Source: Aquirhabdus parva (GTDB lineage: Bacteria > Pseudomonadota > Gammaproteobacteria > Pseudomonadales > Moraxellaceae). From it: a DNA stretch of 64,000 nt. Position 1 is the stretch's first letter. The number at the start of each line of letters is the position of its first letter. This document shows positions 45,390 to 52,928 of this stretch, one piece after another. The translations under genes were made by a program, and so were the position numbers. Location: the NCBI RefSeq assembly GCF_003351745.1, contig NZ_CP031222.1:1904207-1968206 (forward strand), given 5' to 3'. The notes under the pieces are model-generated. The model had not been told where the DNA came from, ran no database searches, and saw only the letters and a program-made list of their open reading frames with translations.

Positions 45390-45870
45390 TCAAACCTCAA
45401 ATCTGGTATTAAACGTCGCAGGTGACTCGGCATTGAATACCTTTCAGCGTATTGCTGAAGATGGCACATTACCTACTGGTGATGTGACCTTAACCCTTGC
45501 GCAAATTGAGCGCTTGACTGAAATCAGTGGAAAAAAGGGCTTGGTTCTGACTGAGAAAGATTCACCAGAAACCACCACTTTGCCTTTAGCTGAGCTAGAC
45601 CTGATTGAAATCCACTTCCCTGCCTTTGCAGATGGTCGAGGTTACTCATTTGCTACGCTGCTTCGTCGCCAAGGTTTTAAAGGCGAACTGCGTGCAACGG
45701 GTGATGTCTTTAAGGATGTATTGTTTTACTTAAAGCGTGTCGGCTTCGACAGCTTTATATTAAAGCAAGGCAAAGACATCGATGAAGCAAAAGGGGGTCT
45801 GCATGATTTTACCGCAGGTTATCAAGCATCGACTGCTGAACCTCAGGCACACTACCAAGCGGGTCGCTAA
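45379..45870 (+). CDS. DUF934 family protein, CysI partner
   Basis: A 163-residue protein of the DUF934 family (often annotated as an oxidoreductase or CysX-like protein), almost always found behind sulfite reductase genes. Conserved family residues are visible in FPAFADGRGYSFATLLRRQGFKGELRATGDVF, presented here only as a family plan. The start overlaps cysI by 11 nt and has an AAGGAG ribosome-binding site, so the two are translationally coupled. It probably assists electron delivery or assembly of CysI; there is no direct evidence of the reaction. Confidence 0.88.
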   Translation: MPNNQTSNLVLNVAGDSALNTFQRIAEDGTLPTGDVTLTLAQIERLTEISGKKGLVLTEKDSPETTTLPLAELDLIEIHFPAFADGRGYSFATLLRRQGFKGELRATGDVFKDVLFYLKRVGFDSFILKQGKDIDEAKGGLHDFTAGYQASTAEPQAHYQAGR

Positions 45871-45893
45871 TTGATTTTTTATTAGACTGTGAA

Positions 45894-45926
45894 AATAAAA
45901 AAACCGCTCATTGCGGTTTTTTTATT
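45894..45926 (+). terminator. Intrinsic terminator after the cysI-DUF934 operon
   Basis: A perfect 14-bp stem (45894-45907 with 45913-45926) with loop TCATT; the 3' arm contains T7. Confidence 0.92.
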
Positions 45927-46087
45927 GCAAAGACTTGACCATAAAATCAGTGAAAGGTCAGAAATGGGTCATACATTCTTTTTCTTGCCCACGCTAGACT
46001 TCTTTTCAGAGTACTGATTCACCAATGCATTGCTGATACAAGCTGAATAAATAACTTTCGACAATAAATCATCACTGACTCAATGGA

Positions 46088-47347
46088 ATGTCTATGAAAA
46101 ATAATCGCTTGCTTTCCTCTATCCTGAGCCTATCCATGCTCTGTGCCATGCCACTGACCTCATATGCGCTACCAGATGGCTCCCAACCCCTCGGTGCAAA
46201 CGGCCCCAATGTGGATGAGTTAGAAAAATACTCCGACATTTTCGCTCGCGCAAAGAAGATGATGGATGATCCTAAAACGTGGAATAAGATCCCGCCTAAA
46301 GTGACACTCTGTGTTTTCTCGCCAGAAGGTGCCAAAGGTAAAGGCTATGACTTTGCCATGAGCTATCTCAAACAGCTCCCCAAATATACGCAAATTGCAA
46401 AAAACATGGGCGTGGATCTTAAAGTCACGATGACATCGCCTATGGATATGCATATCGACATGGCCTCATCCATTGCCAAGCGTAAAGCCAGTACGGACGT
46501 CAAATTCCGCGTCTATACCAACGAAAAAATCGCTTCTGAAGATTTTAAAGCGGGTCAATGCGATGGCGTTGCGATGAGTAACCTACGCGCCAAAGAGTTT
46601 AATGGCTTCATCGGCAGCCTAGATGCTATCGGTGCAATCCCCTCTTATAAGCACCTCACTGAAGCAATTCAGTTACTGGCAAAGCCTGAAGCAGCTAAAT
46701 ATATGGTCAATCAAGACTATGAGATTGTTTCGATCATTCCCATGGGCGCTGCTTATATCATGGTCAATGACCGTAAGATCAATACACTGGCCAAAGCTGC
46801 AGGTAAGAAAATTGCTGTCTTGGACTTTGATAAATCACAAGCCAAGATGGTTCAACAAATCGGCGCTCAACCGGTTTCCGTTGACTTAACCACTATCTCG
46901 GGTAAATTCAATAATGGCCAAGTCGACATCATGGCAGGTCCAGCGTTGATTTTTAAACCGCTTGAACTCTATAAAGGCATGACCGCAGCTGATGGCTCAA
47001 CAGTCAAAGGTGCCATCGTGCGTTTTCCTATCGTGCAGATCACCGGTGTGATGATGATGCATCGGGGTAAATTCCCTGATGGCGTTGGTCAACTGATGCG
47101 TGAGTTTGCATCGATGCAAATTCCTATGGCTTACTCATTCATTGACGAAACTGAAAAATCGATTGATGCTAAATACTGGATGGACGTCCCCGCTGCGGAT
47201 AAGCCTGGTTATATGAAGCTGATGCGTGAGTCTCGCATTGAAATGACCAAAGAGGGTTTTTACGATAAGCGCATGATGAGCTTTCTCAAAAAAATCCGCT
47301 GTCAATTTGATGCAACGAACTATGAATGCAGCTTGACTGACGAATAA
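46088..47347 (+). CDS. AdeT-type putative solute-binding protein (copy 1)
   Basis: A periplasmic protein of the AdeT1/2 family described in Acinetobacter (PF19582-like), related to TRAP-type extracytoplasmic binding proteins. It has a signal peptide of about 26 residues ending at YALP. Conserved blocks include LCVFSPEG, GQCDGVAMSNLRAKE, AAYIMVNDRK and IRCQFD with cysteines. Its 419 residues are very similar to copy 2 over most of their length. AdeT was once linked to aminoglycoside efflux, but the family looks like binding proteins, not pumps, and no TRAP permease gene lies nearby. The ligand is unknown. Confidence 0.85.
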   Translation: MSMKNNRLLSSILSLSMLCAMPLTSYALPDGSQPLGANGPNVDELEKYSDIFARAKKMMDDPKTWNKIPPKVTLCVFSPEGAKGKGYDFAMSYLKQLPKYTQIAKNMGVDLKVTMTSPMDMHIDMASSIAKRKASTDVKFRVYTNEKIASEDFKAGQCDGVAMSNLRAKEFNGFIGSLDAIGAIPSYKHLTEAIQLLAKPEAAKYMVNQDYEIVSIIPMGAAYIMVNDRKINTLAKAAGKKIAVLDFDKSQAKMVQQIGAQPVSVDLTTISGKFNNGQVDIMAGPALIFKPLELYKGMTAADGSTVKGAIVRFPIVQITGVMMMHRGKFPDGVGQLMREFASMQIPMAYSFIDETEKSIDAKYWMDVPAADKPGYMKLMRESRIEMTKEGFYDKRMMSFLKKIRCQFDATNYECSLTDE

Positions 47348-47368
47348 AGACAGAGCCAATATAACGAT

Positions 47369-47396
47369 AAAACGGGTTTGTATTAGCCCGTTTTTC
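47369..47396 (+). terminator. Intrinsic terminator after AdeT copy 1
   Basis: AAAACGGG (47369-47376) pairs with CCCGTTTT (47387-47394), followed by further T; it separates the tandem copies transcriptionally. Confidence 0.8.
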
Positions 47397-47541
47397 GTTT
47401 CCGTGAATCCATTTTCAGTATCCCTACATATTGTTTTAAATCGATAAATTTAAACTTGTAAGATGATTCACTCTGCCAAACCAAACTTGACCATAATATT
47501 GTAAAAACATGCTGCATAAGCCATATGATCTTTAATACACG

Positions 47542-47615
47542 ATCGATAGACTCAAATCATGATATTGATGATCTGGTTTCACTTGGCTGAAAATAAAGTG
47601 AAGGAATCTATCGAT
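47542..47615 (+). promoter_or_regulatory. Nested inverted repeats upstream of AdeT copy 2
   Basis: An outer pair, ATCGATAGA (47542-47550) with TCTATCGAT (47607-47615), encloses an inner pair, TTCACTT (47578-47584) with AAGTGAA (47596-47602). The structure lies 31 nt before the start codon and could be a leader RNA fold or an operator; no equivalent was seen before copy 1. Confidence 0.4.
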
Positions 47616-47646
47616 AATAAATGATAACTTTCTACAAGGAATAGGT

Positions 47647-48975
47647 ATGAAACACATTCAATCCCTGAAGGCCGTAGTCTGCACGTCACTACTGACCTTC
47701 ATTCCATTATTAGCAGTTGCTGCTCCTGATGCCCCGCCTGCCGCAGATCAAAAGCAGATTGCGGATGCTGTGGTGCAGATTAAAAGCTTAATCAATGCCT
47801 CTGCACCAGACGGTGCAAAAATTGATACAGCTCCCCCTACACCTGAAGAAATCAAAAAATATACGGATATGTTTGGCCGTGCGAAGAAACTGATCGATGA
47901 TCCAAAGACTTGGAATAAAATCCCGGCAAACATCACGTTATGTGTATTCTCTCCTGAGGGCACTAAAGGTAAAGGTTTTGACTTTGCCATGAAAGCAGTC
48001 AAAGATTTGCCAAAATTTACTCAGGTCGCAAAAAACTTAGGCGTTGACCTAAATGTCAAAATGACATCACCACTCGATATGCACATCGATATGGCTTCAG
48101 CAAAGGCCAAACGTAAAGCCAGCACAGATGTAAAAATCCGTGTCTATACCAACGAGAAAATTGCCTCAGAAGACTTTAAAGCGGGTCAATGTGACGGCGT
48201 GGCGATGAGTAATCTACGCGCTAAAGAATACAATGACTTTATCGGCAGTCTAGACGCGATTGGTGCAATTCCTTCCTATAAGCATTTAACTGAAGCGATT
48301 CAATTATTGTCTAAGCCTGAAGCCGCAAAATATATGGTCAATAAAGACTATGAGGTTGTTGCAATCATTCCCGTTGGCGCAGCATATATCATGGTCAATG
48401 ATCGTAAGATCAATACCCTCGCCAAAGCAGCGGGTAAAAAGATTGCTGTCCTCGACTTTGACAAAACACAAGCAAAAATGGTGCAAAGAATTGGTGCACA
48501 ACCTGTGTCCGTGGACTTCACAACCCTGTCCGGCAAGTTTAATAATGGTCAGGTGGATATCATGGCAGGGCCTGCTTTGATCTTTAAACCGCTTGAACTT
48601 TATAAAGGCATGACCGCACCAGACGGCACCGTAAAAGGCGCTATCGTCCGTTTCCCGCTGATACAAATCACAGGTGTCATGATGATGCATCGCGGTAAAT
48701 TCCCTGATGGTGTGGGGCAATTAGTGCGTGAATTCTCAGCCATGCAAACTCCTATGGCCTACCCCTTTATCACGGAAACAGAGCAAGCCATTGAACCAAA
48801 ATACTGGATGGACGTGCCCTCAGCTGATAAAGCAGGTTATATCAAGCTCATGCGCGAGTCGCGAATTTCTCTAACTAAAGAAGGTCTCTACGACAAAAAC
48901 ATGATGAGTTTTCTCAAAAAAATTCGCTGTCAATTTGACCCTTCTAACTATGAGTGCAGCATGACGGATGAATAA
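47647..48975 (+). CDS. AdeT-type putative solute-binding protein (copy 2)
   Basis: Paralogue of the preceding gene, 442 residues, with a signal peptide ending at VAAP and a longer Ala/Pro-rich spacer (about 25 extra residues) before the shared core. The blocks TLCVFSPEGTKGKG, ASTDVKIRVYTNEKIASE, GQCDGVAMSNLRAKE and KKIRCQFD are nearly identical to copy 1. A good AAGGA ribosome-binding site precedes the ATG. Its own promoter is likely, as an intrinsic terminator separates the copies. The function is presumed to be extracytoplasmic ligand binding; no transporter partner is nearby. Confidence 0.85.
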   Translation: MKHIQSLKAVVCTSLLTFIPLLAVAAPDAPPAADQKQIADAVVQIKSLINASAPDGAKIDTAPPTPEEIKKYTDMFGRAKKLIDDPKTWNKIPANITLCVFSPEGTKGKGFDFAMKAVKDLPKFTQVAKNLGVDLNVKMTSPLDMHIDMASAKAKRKASTDVKIRVYTNEKIASEDFKAGQCDGVAMSNLRAKEYNDFIGSLDAIGAIPSYKHLTEAIQLLSKPEAAKYMVNKDYEVVAIIPVGAAYIMVNDRKINTLAKAAGKKIAVLDFDKTQAKMVQRIGAQPVSVDFTTLSGKFNNGQVDIMAGPALIFKPLELYKGMTAPDGTVKGAIVRFPLIQITGVMMMHRGKFPDGVGQLVREFSAMQTPMAYPFITETEQAIEPKYWMDVPSADKAGYIKLMRESRISLTKEGLYDKNMMSFLKKIRCQFDPSNYECSMTDE

Positions 48976-48994
48976 TGGTTTAACTTGATATGCT

Positions 48995-49023
48995 AAAACG
49001 GGCTTTTATAAAGCCCGTTTTTT
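48995..49023. terminator. Bidirectional terminator between AdeT copy 2 and the PP2C-kinase gene
   Basis: A perfect 12-bp stem, AAAACGGGCTTT (48995-49006) with AAAGCCCGTTTT (49010-49021), and loop TAT. Confidence 0.9.
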
Positions 49024-49038
49024 ATGAAAAATACAATG

Positions 49039-50793
49039 TCATTTAAACCAAGCAACCAACCAGAAAATATTGGCAACAAAAAGTAATGCCGCAACGGTCT
49101 GCCAAAACTGCACAGGATGACTCTCCATCAGGGGCATACGTGGTCTGGTTAGCGTGTAATTCGGTCGTTCAAGATCTGCTTGCCACTCCCCCAAATCTTC
49201 ATAGCGCTGTTCCACATCCAGACTACATGCACGCATTAAGGCCGCATCCATCCATGCTGGAACGTGAGGATTGTATTTTGATGCAGGGATATAACTTAAT
49301 TTGGCAAAGTCAGCAGCAGACTGTGCAGATAGATAGTGGCTCCCATAAGGAAGCTCACCCGTAAGAATCTCATAAAATGTCACGGCAAGTGCAAACTGAT
49401 CCGCCCGCGCATCAATATTCTGATCAAGCGCATACTCGGGTGCTGCGTATTCAAGCGCTCCAGGACGAACCCGTCGCTCTGTCACACTGCCCACTTGCGC
49501 ACTACCGAAGTCAATCAGCTTTAAATGCTCATGGCCTTGGTCGTCACGCCAGACCATGAAGTTGTCCGGTTTGACATCTTGATGGAGAGTTTCACGGCGA
49601 TGAAGCGCCCGTAATGCCCGAACAGCAGGGCGCACAAAACGAATTACGGTTTCAACCGGTGCATTGGGATTTGCCTCTCGCCATCTGCGTAGCGTACATC
49701 CGGACAGATACTCTTGAACCAGATATAAGAATTGCCGAGGCTGCTCAGGCGCTAAGGTCTGGACTATATCAGGATGCTCAATACGCTGACCAATCCAGTC
49801 TTCTTGAACAAAAGCATGAAGTGTCGCAACATTATCACTAAATTGCTGAGATGGTGCTTTTAGAATGACATGCTTCTGATTACTCAACAGCACTGCGTGA
49901 TAAATGCTGCTGCGGCTATTTGCGTGTAGCTCACCAACGATCTCATATCCATCGACCTTGTAGCCCGGCTTTAGATTGTCGGGTAAAAGCGGTGGAAAGC
50001 TTGCCAAATCAGGTGGATGATTATGGGAAACTTCAAGCGTCTGGATATGGATGAGTTGGCAAGATTGATTATCAGAGCTGCCCGAATTTTGTGCGAGTGT
50101 TGCCATCTGCTTGACGCAGCGCTCTAAATGATCTGTTGAGAATTGGCCCAGATTAGTGTTTTCCTGAATCAAATCCGATAAAGTCTGTGCAGACAATACG
50201 CCGTGAATACCATCAGTCGTGAGTAAGAAGTAATCTCCAACTTGGACATCAACCTCCAAGTAATCGACCTCAACACGCCAATCCATGCCCAATGCACGAA
50301 TAAGTTGCTCAGAGCTCCCTGTTTGAATCGTATGATCTTTGGTCAGGCACTCCAATGACTGTTTGATAGGATGATCACGCCCTTGTTGAGCGGGTCTAAA
50401 TCGCCAGACGCGAGAGTCTCCCACATGAAAGATATGCGCCGACTGCTCATAAATAATGACCGCACTAAATGTGGTGAGATGCGTACTATAGCGGTGGTTA
50501 TAATGCTGCCCCTGACCATGCAGCCACCGGTTAATCGCGGTTAACACCCGATAACCCGCTGTTTTGATCGACCAATTCAAATCTGTAGCCAGAAAGTCGC
50601 TACAAAAATTACGCGTTGCAATCATCGCTGCTGGACCACCCGATTCGGCTGAACTCACACCATCAGCAATAGCCGCAATCATCATATGTGCGCTACGTCC
50701 AAACCCTTCGGGTAAGTGCATAACCAATGCATCATCATTAGCGGCTTTTGGGCCTTTATCACTATATTGAGCCGCGGTAACAACGAGTGGCAT
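49039..50793 (-). CDS. Fused PP2C phosphatase - Ser/Thr protein kinase, membrane-anchored
   Basis: A single polypeptide with a PP2C-type phosphatase (residues 1-250: Asp44 in IADGVSS, VGDSRVW at 124-130, TTDGI at 192-196, DNQ at 241-243) and a eukaryotic-like kinase (about 280-550: Lys312, HQDVKPDN 404-411 with Asp406, DFG 428-430, APE 451-453). A C-terminal membrane helix is at about 561-580. The Gly-rich loop is degenerate (GELHANSRSS). Similar fusions lie next to nitrate-assimilation genes in Pseudomonas and Acinetobacter, so a role in regulating nitrate use is suggested but unproven. It follows the transporter gene after a terminator. Confidence 0.9.
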   Translation of the reverse strand: MPLVVTAAQYSDKGPKAANDDALVMHLPEGFGRSAHMMIAAIADGVSSAESGGPAAMIATRNFCSDFLATDLNWSIKTAGYRVLTAINRWLHGQGQHYNHRYSTHLTTFSAVIIYEQSAHIFHVGDSRVWRFRPAQQGRDHPIKQSLECLTKDHTIQTGSSEQLIRALGMDWRVEVDYLEVDVQVGDYFLLTTDGIHGVLSAQTLSDLIQENTNLGQFSTDHLERCVKQMATLAQNSGSSDNQSCQLIHIQTLEVSHNHPPDLASFPPLLPDNLKPGYKVDGYEIVGELHANSRSSIYHAVLLSNQKHVILKAPSQQFSDNVATLHAFVQEDWIGQRIEHPDIVQTLAPEQPRQFLYLVQEYLSGCTLRRWREANPNAPVETVIRFVRPAVRALRALHRRETLHQDVKPDNFMVWRDDQGHEHLKLIDFGSAQVGSVTERRVRPGALEYAAPEYALDQNIDARADQFALAVTFYEILTGELPYGSHYLSAQSAADFAKLSYIPASKYNPHVPAWMDAALMRACSLDVEQRYEDLGEWQADLERPNYTLTRPRMPLMESHPVQFWQTVAALLFVANIFWLVAWFK

Positions 50794-50856
50794 GGCTGCT
50801 TATCACCTTATCCATTTTGATCATTTATTGTTTATTGATTCTGCTTTGATCATAAC

Positions 50857-50897
50857 TTAAAAATAAAACGGGATGATCAAAGTCCTCTGACCATCCC
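50857..50897 (-). terminator. Intrinsic terminator after the nitrate transporter gene
   Basis: Read on the minus strand: a 10-bp stem with one G-U pair (50888-50897 with 50870-50879), an 8-nt loop and GTTTTATTTTT. The kinase gene lies beyond it. Confidence 0.75.
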
Positions 50898-50940
50898 AGC
50901 CTATCCGCTCACTTTAAAATGAGCGCATCGCATCGGTTAT

Positions 50941-52413
50941 TTACTCAACAGCTATTTTCTCAATACGACCATCAGGGTGAACTTCGATCATATGACCACG
51001 AGGCTCAGAAATGAAGAATGACCCTATAAATGCGAGGGCAGCAGTTCCCGCCAACACATAAAAAAAGCCAGTCGGTGATACCATTGAAAATACGGTTAAG
51101 AACAAAACACCGCCCACATTGCCATATGCGCCAGCCATACCCGCAATTTGACCTGTCATACGGCGCTGAATCAAGGGAACAATCGAGTACACCGCACCAC
51201 AAGCACCTTGCACAAAAATTGATGTTGCCAAAACCACACCAACGGCCATCGCTAGTGTCCAGCCACTATTGCCCATTTGCGACATAAGCGCATAGCCCAG
51301 CGTTTGACCCAGCAAGCAAATCATGAGTACTCGGCGGCGTCCTTTAGCATCTGACAGGTAGCCACCACCTGGTCGTGCAAACAAGTTCATCACCGCAAAG
51401 CATCCCGCTGTTAAGCCCGCCAAACTTTTGGACACCTCAAAATGATCGATAAAGAACTGCGGTAACATCGAGACCACCGCAAGCTCAGAACCGAAACAAG
51501 CCATATATGCAAGATTCAAAATTGCCACTTGTTTGAACTGATAACGCGGGGGCACAGGTGCATTAGCCACGAATAAATGCTTATTCACATGCCAAATTTT
51601 ATAATATTGATAGACCGTTAAAAGCAAAATAGCCAGATAAGCGATTTGCGTCTCACCCGCGCTGAGGAGTTTTAATCCAGCGGGTGACAAACGCCATGCG
51701 AGTAACACCAAAGCAAGGTACAAAGGAGCTGTCATAAAGGCATAGAAAACAAAATCCCCTTTCGTCGTGACCTCTAAACCGCCAGCTTTCATCGGACGGA
51801 AATAGGTTGAACCTTCAGGCGTATCTCTTACACCGCGATAAAACACATAACTGTAAAGAATCGCAATAATCCCCGTAGTTGCTACTGCTGCGCGCCAGCC
51901 ATCAGCTCCACCGAATACATGGAAGGCAAGAAAAGGCATAGACATAGAAGCCACTGCTGCTCCGAAGTTACCCCAGCCACCGTAGATGCCTTCGGCAATG
52001 CCCACTTCACGTGCTGGGAACCACTCTGAAATCAGTCGAATGCCGATCACAAATCCGGCACCCACAAACCCGAGCAAGAAACGCATCACCGCAAGCTGGT
52101 TATAGGTTTGTGCAGTTGCAAAGAGCAAGCACAGGATGCCGCTGATTAGCAGTAAAGCACTATAAGACTTCCGAGGGCCTATCTTATCGACCAACACACC
52201 AATCAAAACCCGTGCTGGAATCGTCAATGCAACGTTAAGCATCAATAAGGCTTTCACCTGTGCATCGCTCATGCCGAAATACACTTTCAGTGTAGGCATG
52301 AGTGAGGCATGTGCGAACCAAATCAAAAAGGTAATAAAAAATGCTAACCATGAATAATGCAAGATACGAATGCGTGGCACAGCAAAATTAAACAACGGGA
52401 TACGATTAGCCAA
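50941..52413 (-). CDS. Nitrate/nitrite MFS transporter (NarK/NasA type)
   Basis: A 490-residue major-facilitator protein for nitrate uptake or nitrite exchange, with about 12 membrane segments. The nitrate-porter signatures are visible: FLIWFAHASLMPTL in the first segment, the Arg of GVLVDKIGPRKSYS, and GGWGNFGAAV and GAYGNVGGV, the two Gly-rich nitrate signature motifs. A hydrophilic insertion lies between segments 6 and 7. The start codon appears to be TTG, with GGGAG nine bases upstream; the next Met is 37 residues later, inside the first membrane segment. It lies downstream of nirD (105-nt gap), fitting the nitrate cluster. Confidence 0.93.
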   Translation of the reverse strand: MANRIPLFNFAVPRIRILHYSWLAFFITFLIWFAHASLMPTLKVYFGMSDAQVKALLMLNVALTIPARVLIGVLVDKIGPRKSYSALLLISGILCLLFATAQTYNQLAVMRFLLGFVGAGFVIGIRLISEWFPAREVGIAEGIYGGWGNFGAAVASMSMPFLAFHVFGGADGWRAAVATTGIIAILYSYVFYRGVRDTPEGSTYFRPMKAGGLEVTTKGDFVFYAFMTAPLYLALVLLAWRLSPAGLKLLSAGETQIAYLAILLLTVYQYYKIWHVNKHLFVANAPVPPRYQFKQVAILNLAYMACFGSELAVVSMLPQFFIDHFEVSKSLAGLTAGCFAVMNLFARPGGGYLSDAKGRRRVLMICLLGQTLGYALMSQMGNSGWTLAMAVGVVLATSIFVQGACGAVYSIVPLIQRRMTGQIAGMAGAYGNVGGVLFLTVFSMVSPTGFFYVLAGTAALAFIGSFFISEPRGHMIEVHPDGRIEKIAVE

Positions 52414-52518
52414 AACAAGACACTCCCAAACAGCGCATGAATTTCAAAAAGTGCTTAATACTGAGCAAGGATAACCCCCATCCGAGTCAAACATTAAACC
52501 TGATAAATATTTACTTAA

Positions 52519-52839
52519 TTAATGATGTGCAATCAGTACATTATCACCATCAACAGTGACTTGGTATGTCTTAAGTGACACGGTTTCATCTTCTAAGCAC
52601 AGACCTGTTTTTAAATCAAAATGCTGCTTGTAGATTGGCGATGCCACCACATCATAGCCTTTTAAATTACCAGTGATTCCACGCGCGATCACATTCGCTT
52701 GACTAAAGGGATCGTAGTTGGACACGGCATAGACATTGCCATCTTTTAAACGGAAGATCGCAACTTGTTCGCCTTGAACAAGAGCTGGAACGCCAACAAG
52801 GGGTGTTAGGTCAGTCAATGTGCATATTTTCTCTAACAT
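52519..52839 (-). CDS. nirD: Assimilatory nitrite reductase small subunit
   Basis: A Rieske-fold partner of NirB needed for NADH-dependent reduction of nitrite to ammonium. Its 106 residues follow the NirD plan (TDLTPLVGVPALVQGEQVAIFRL, then AVSNYDPFSQANVIARG and SPIYKQHFDLKTGLC). As usual for NirD, the Cys/His ligands of true Rieske proteins are missing (NYDPF in place of CPH), so no iron-sulfur cluster is expected. It is preceded by an intrinsic terminator in the nirB-nirD gap, which may lower its expression relative to nirB. Confidence 0.95.
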   Translation of the reverse strand: MLEKICTLTDLTPLVGVPALVQGEQVAIFRLKDGNVYAVSNYDPFSQANVIARGITGNLKGYDVVASPIYKQHFDLKTGLCLEDETVSLKTYQVTVDGDNVLIAHH

Positions 52840-52885
52840 GACGATTCTCTTAAAATTTAATTAAACAGTTAAATAAACCAATCTT

Positions 52886-52916
52886 AAAAAAACTTCCTTC
52901 CACAATAGAAGGAAGT
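52886..52916 (-). terminator. Intrinsic terminator inside the nirB-nirD gap
   Basis: Minus strand: ACTTCCTTC (52908-52916) pairs with GAAGGAAGT (52892-52900) around a 7-nt loop, followed by a run of T down to 52886. It is placed between two subunits of one enzyme, so read-through must occur or nirD has its own promoter. Confidence 0.75.
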
Positions 52917-52928
52917 GGGATAAAACGT

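Noticed and set aside
46088-48975. RND efflux components (from the AdeT name)
   Set aside because: The proteins have signal peptides and a soluble binding-protein plan with no membrane or channel segments; no RND pump gene is adjacent.
49039-50793. Frameshift or assembly join between a phosphatase and a kinase
   Set aside because: The frame is continuous, the linker is ordinary, and PP2C-kinase fusions next to nitrate genes are known in other gammaproteobacteria.
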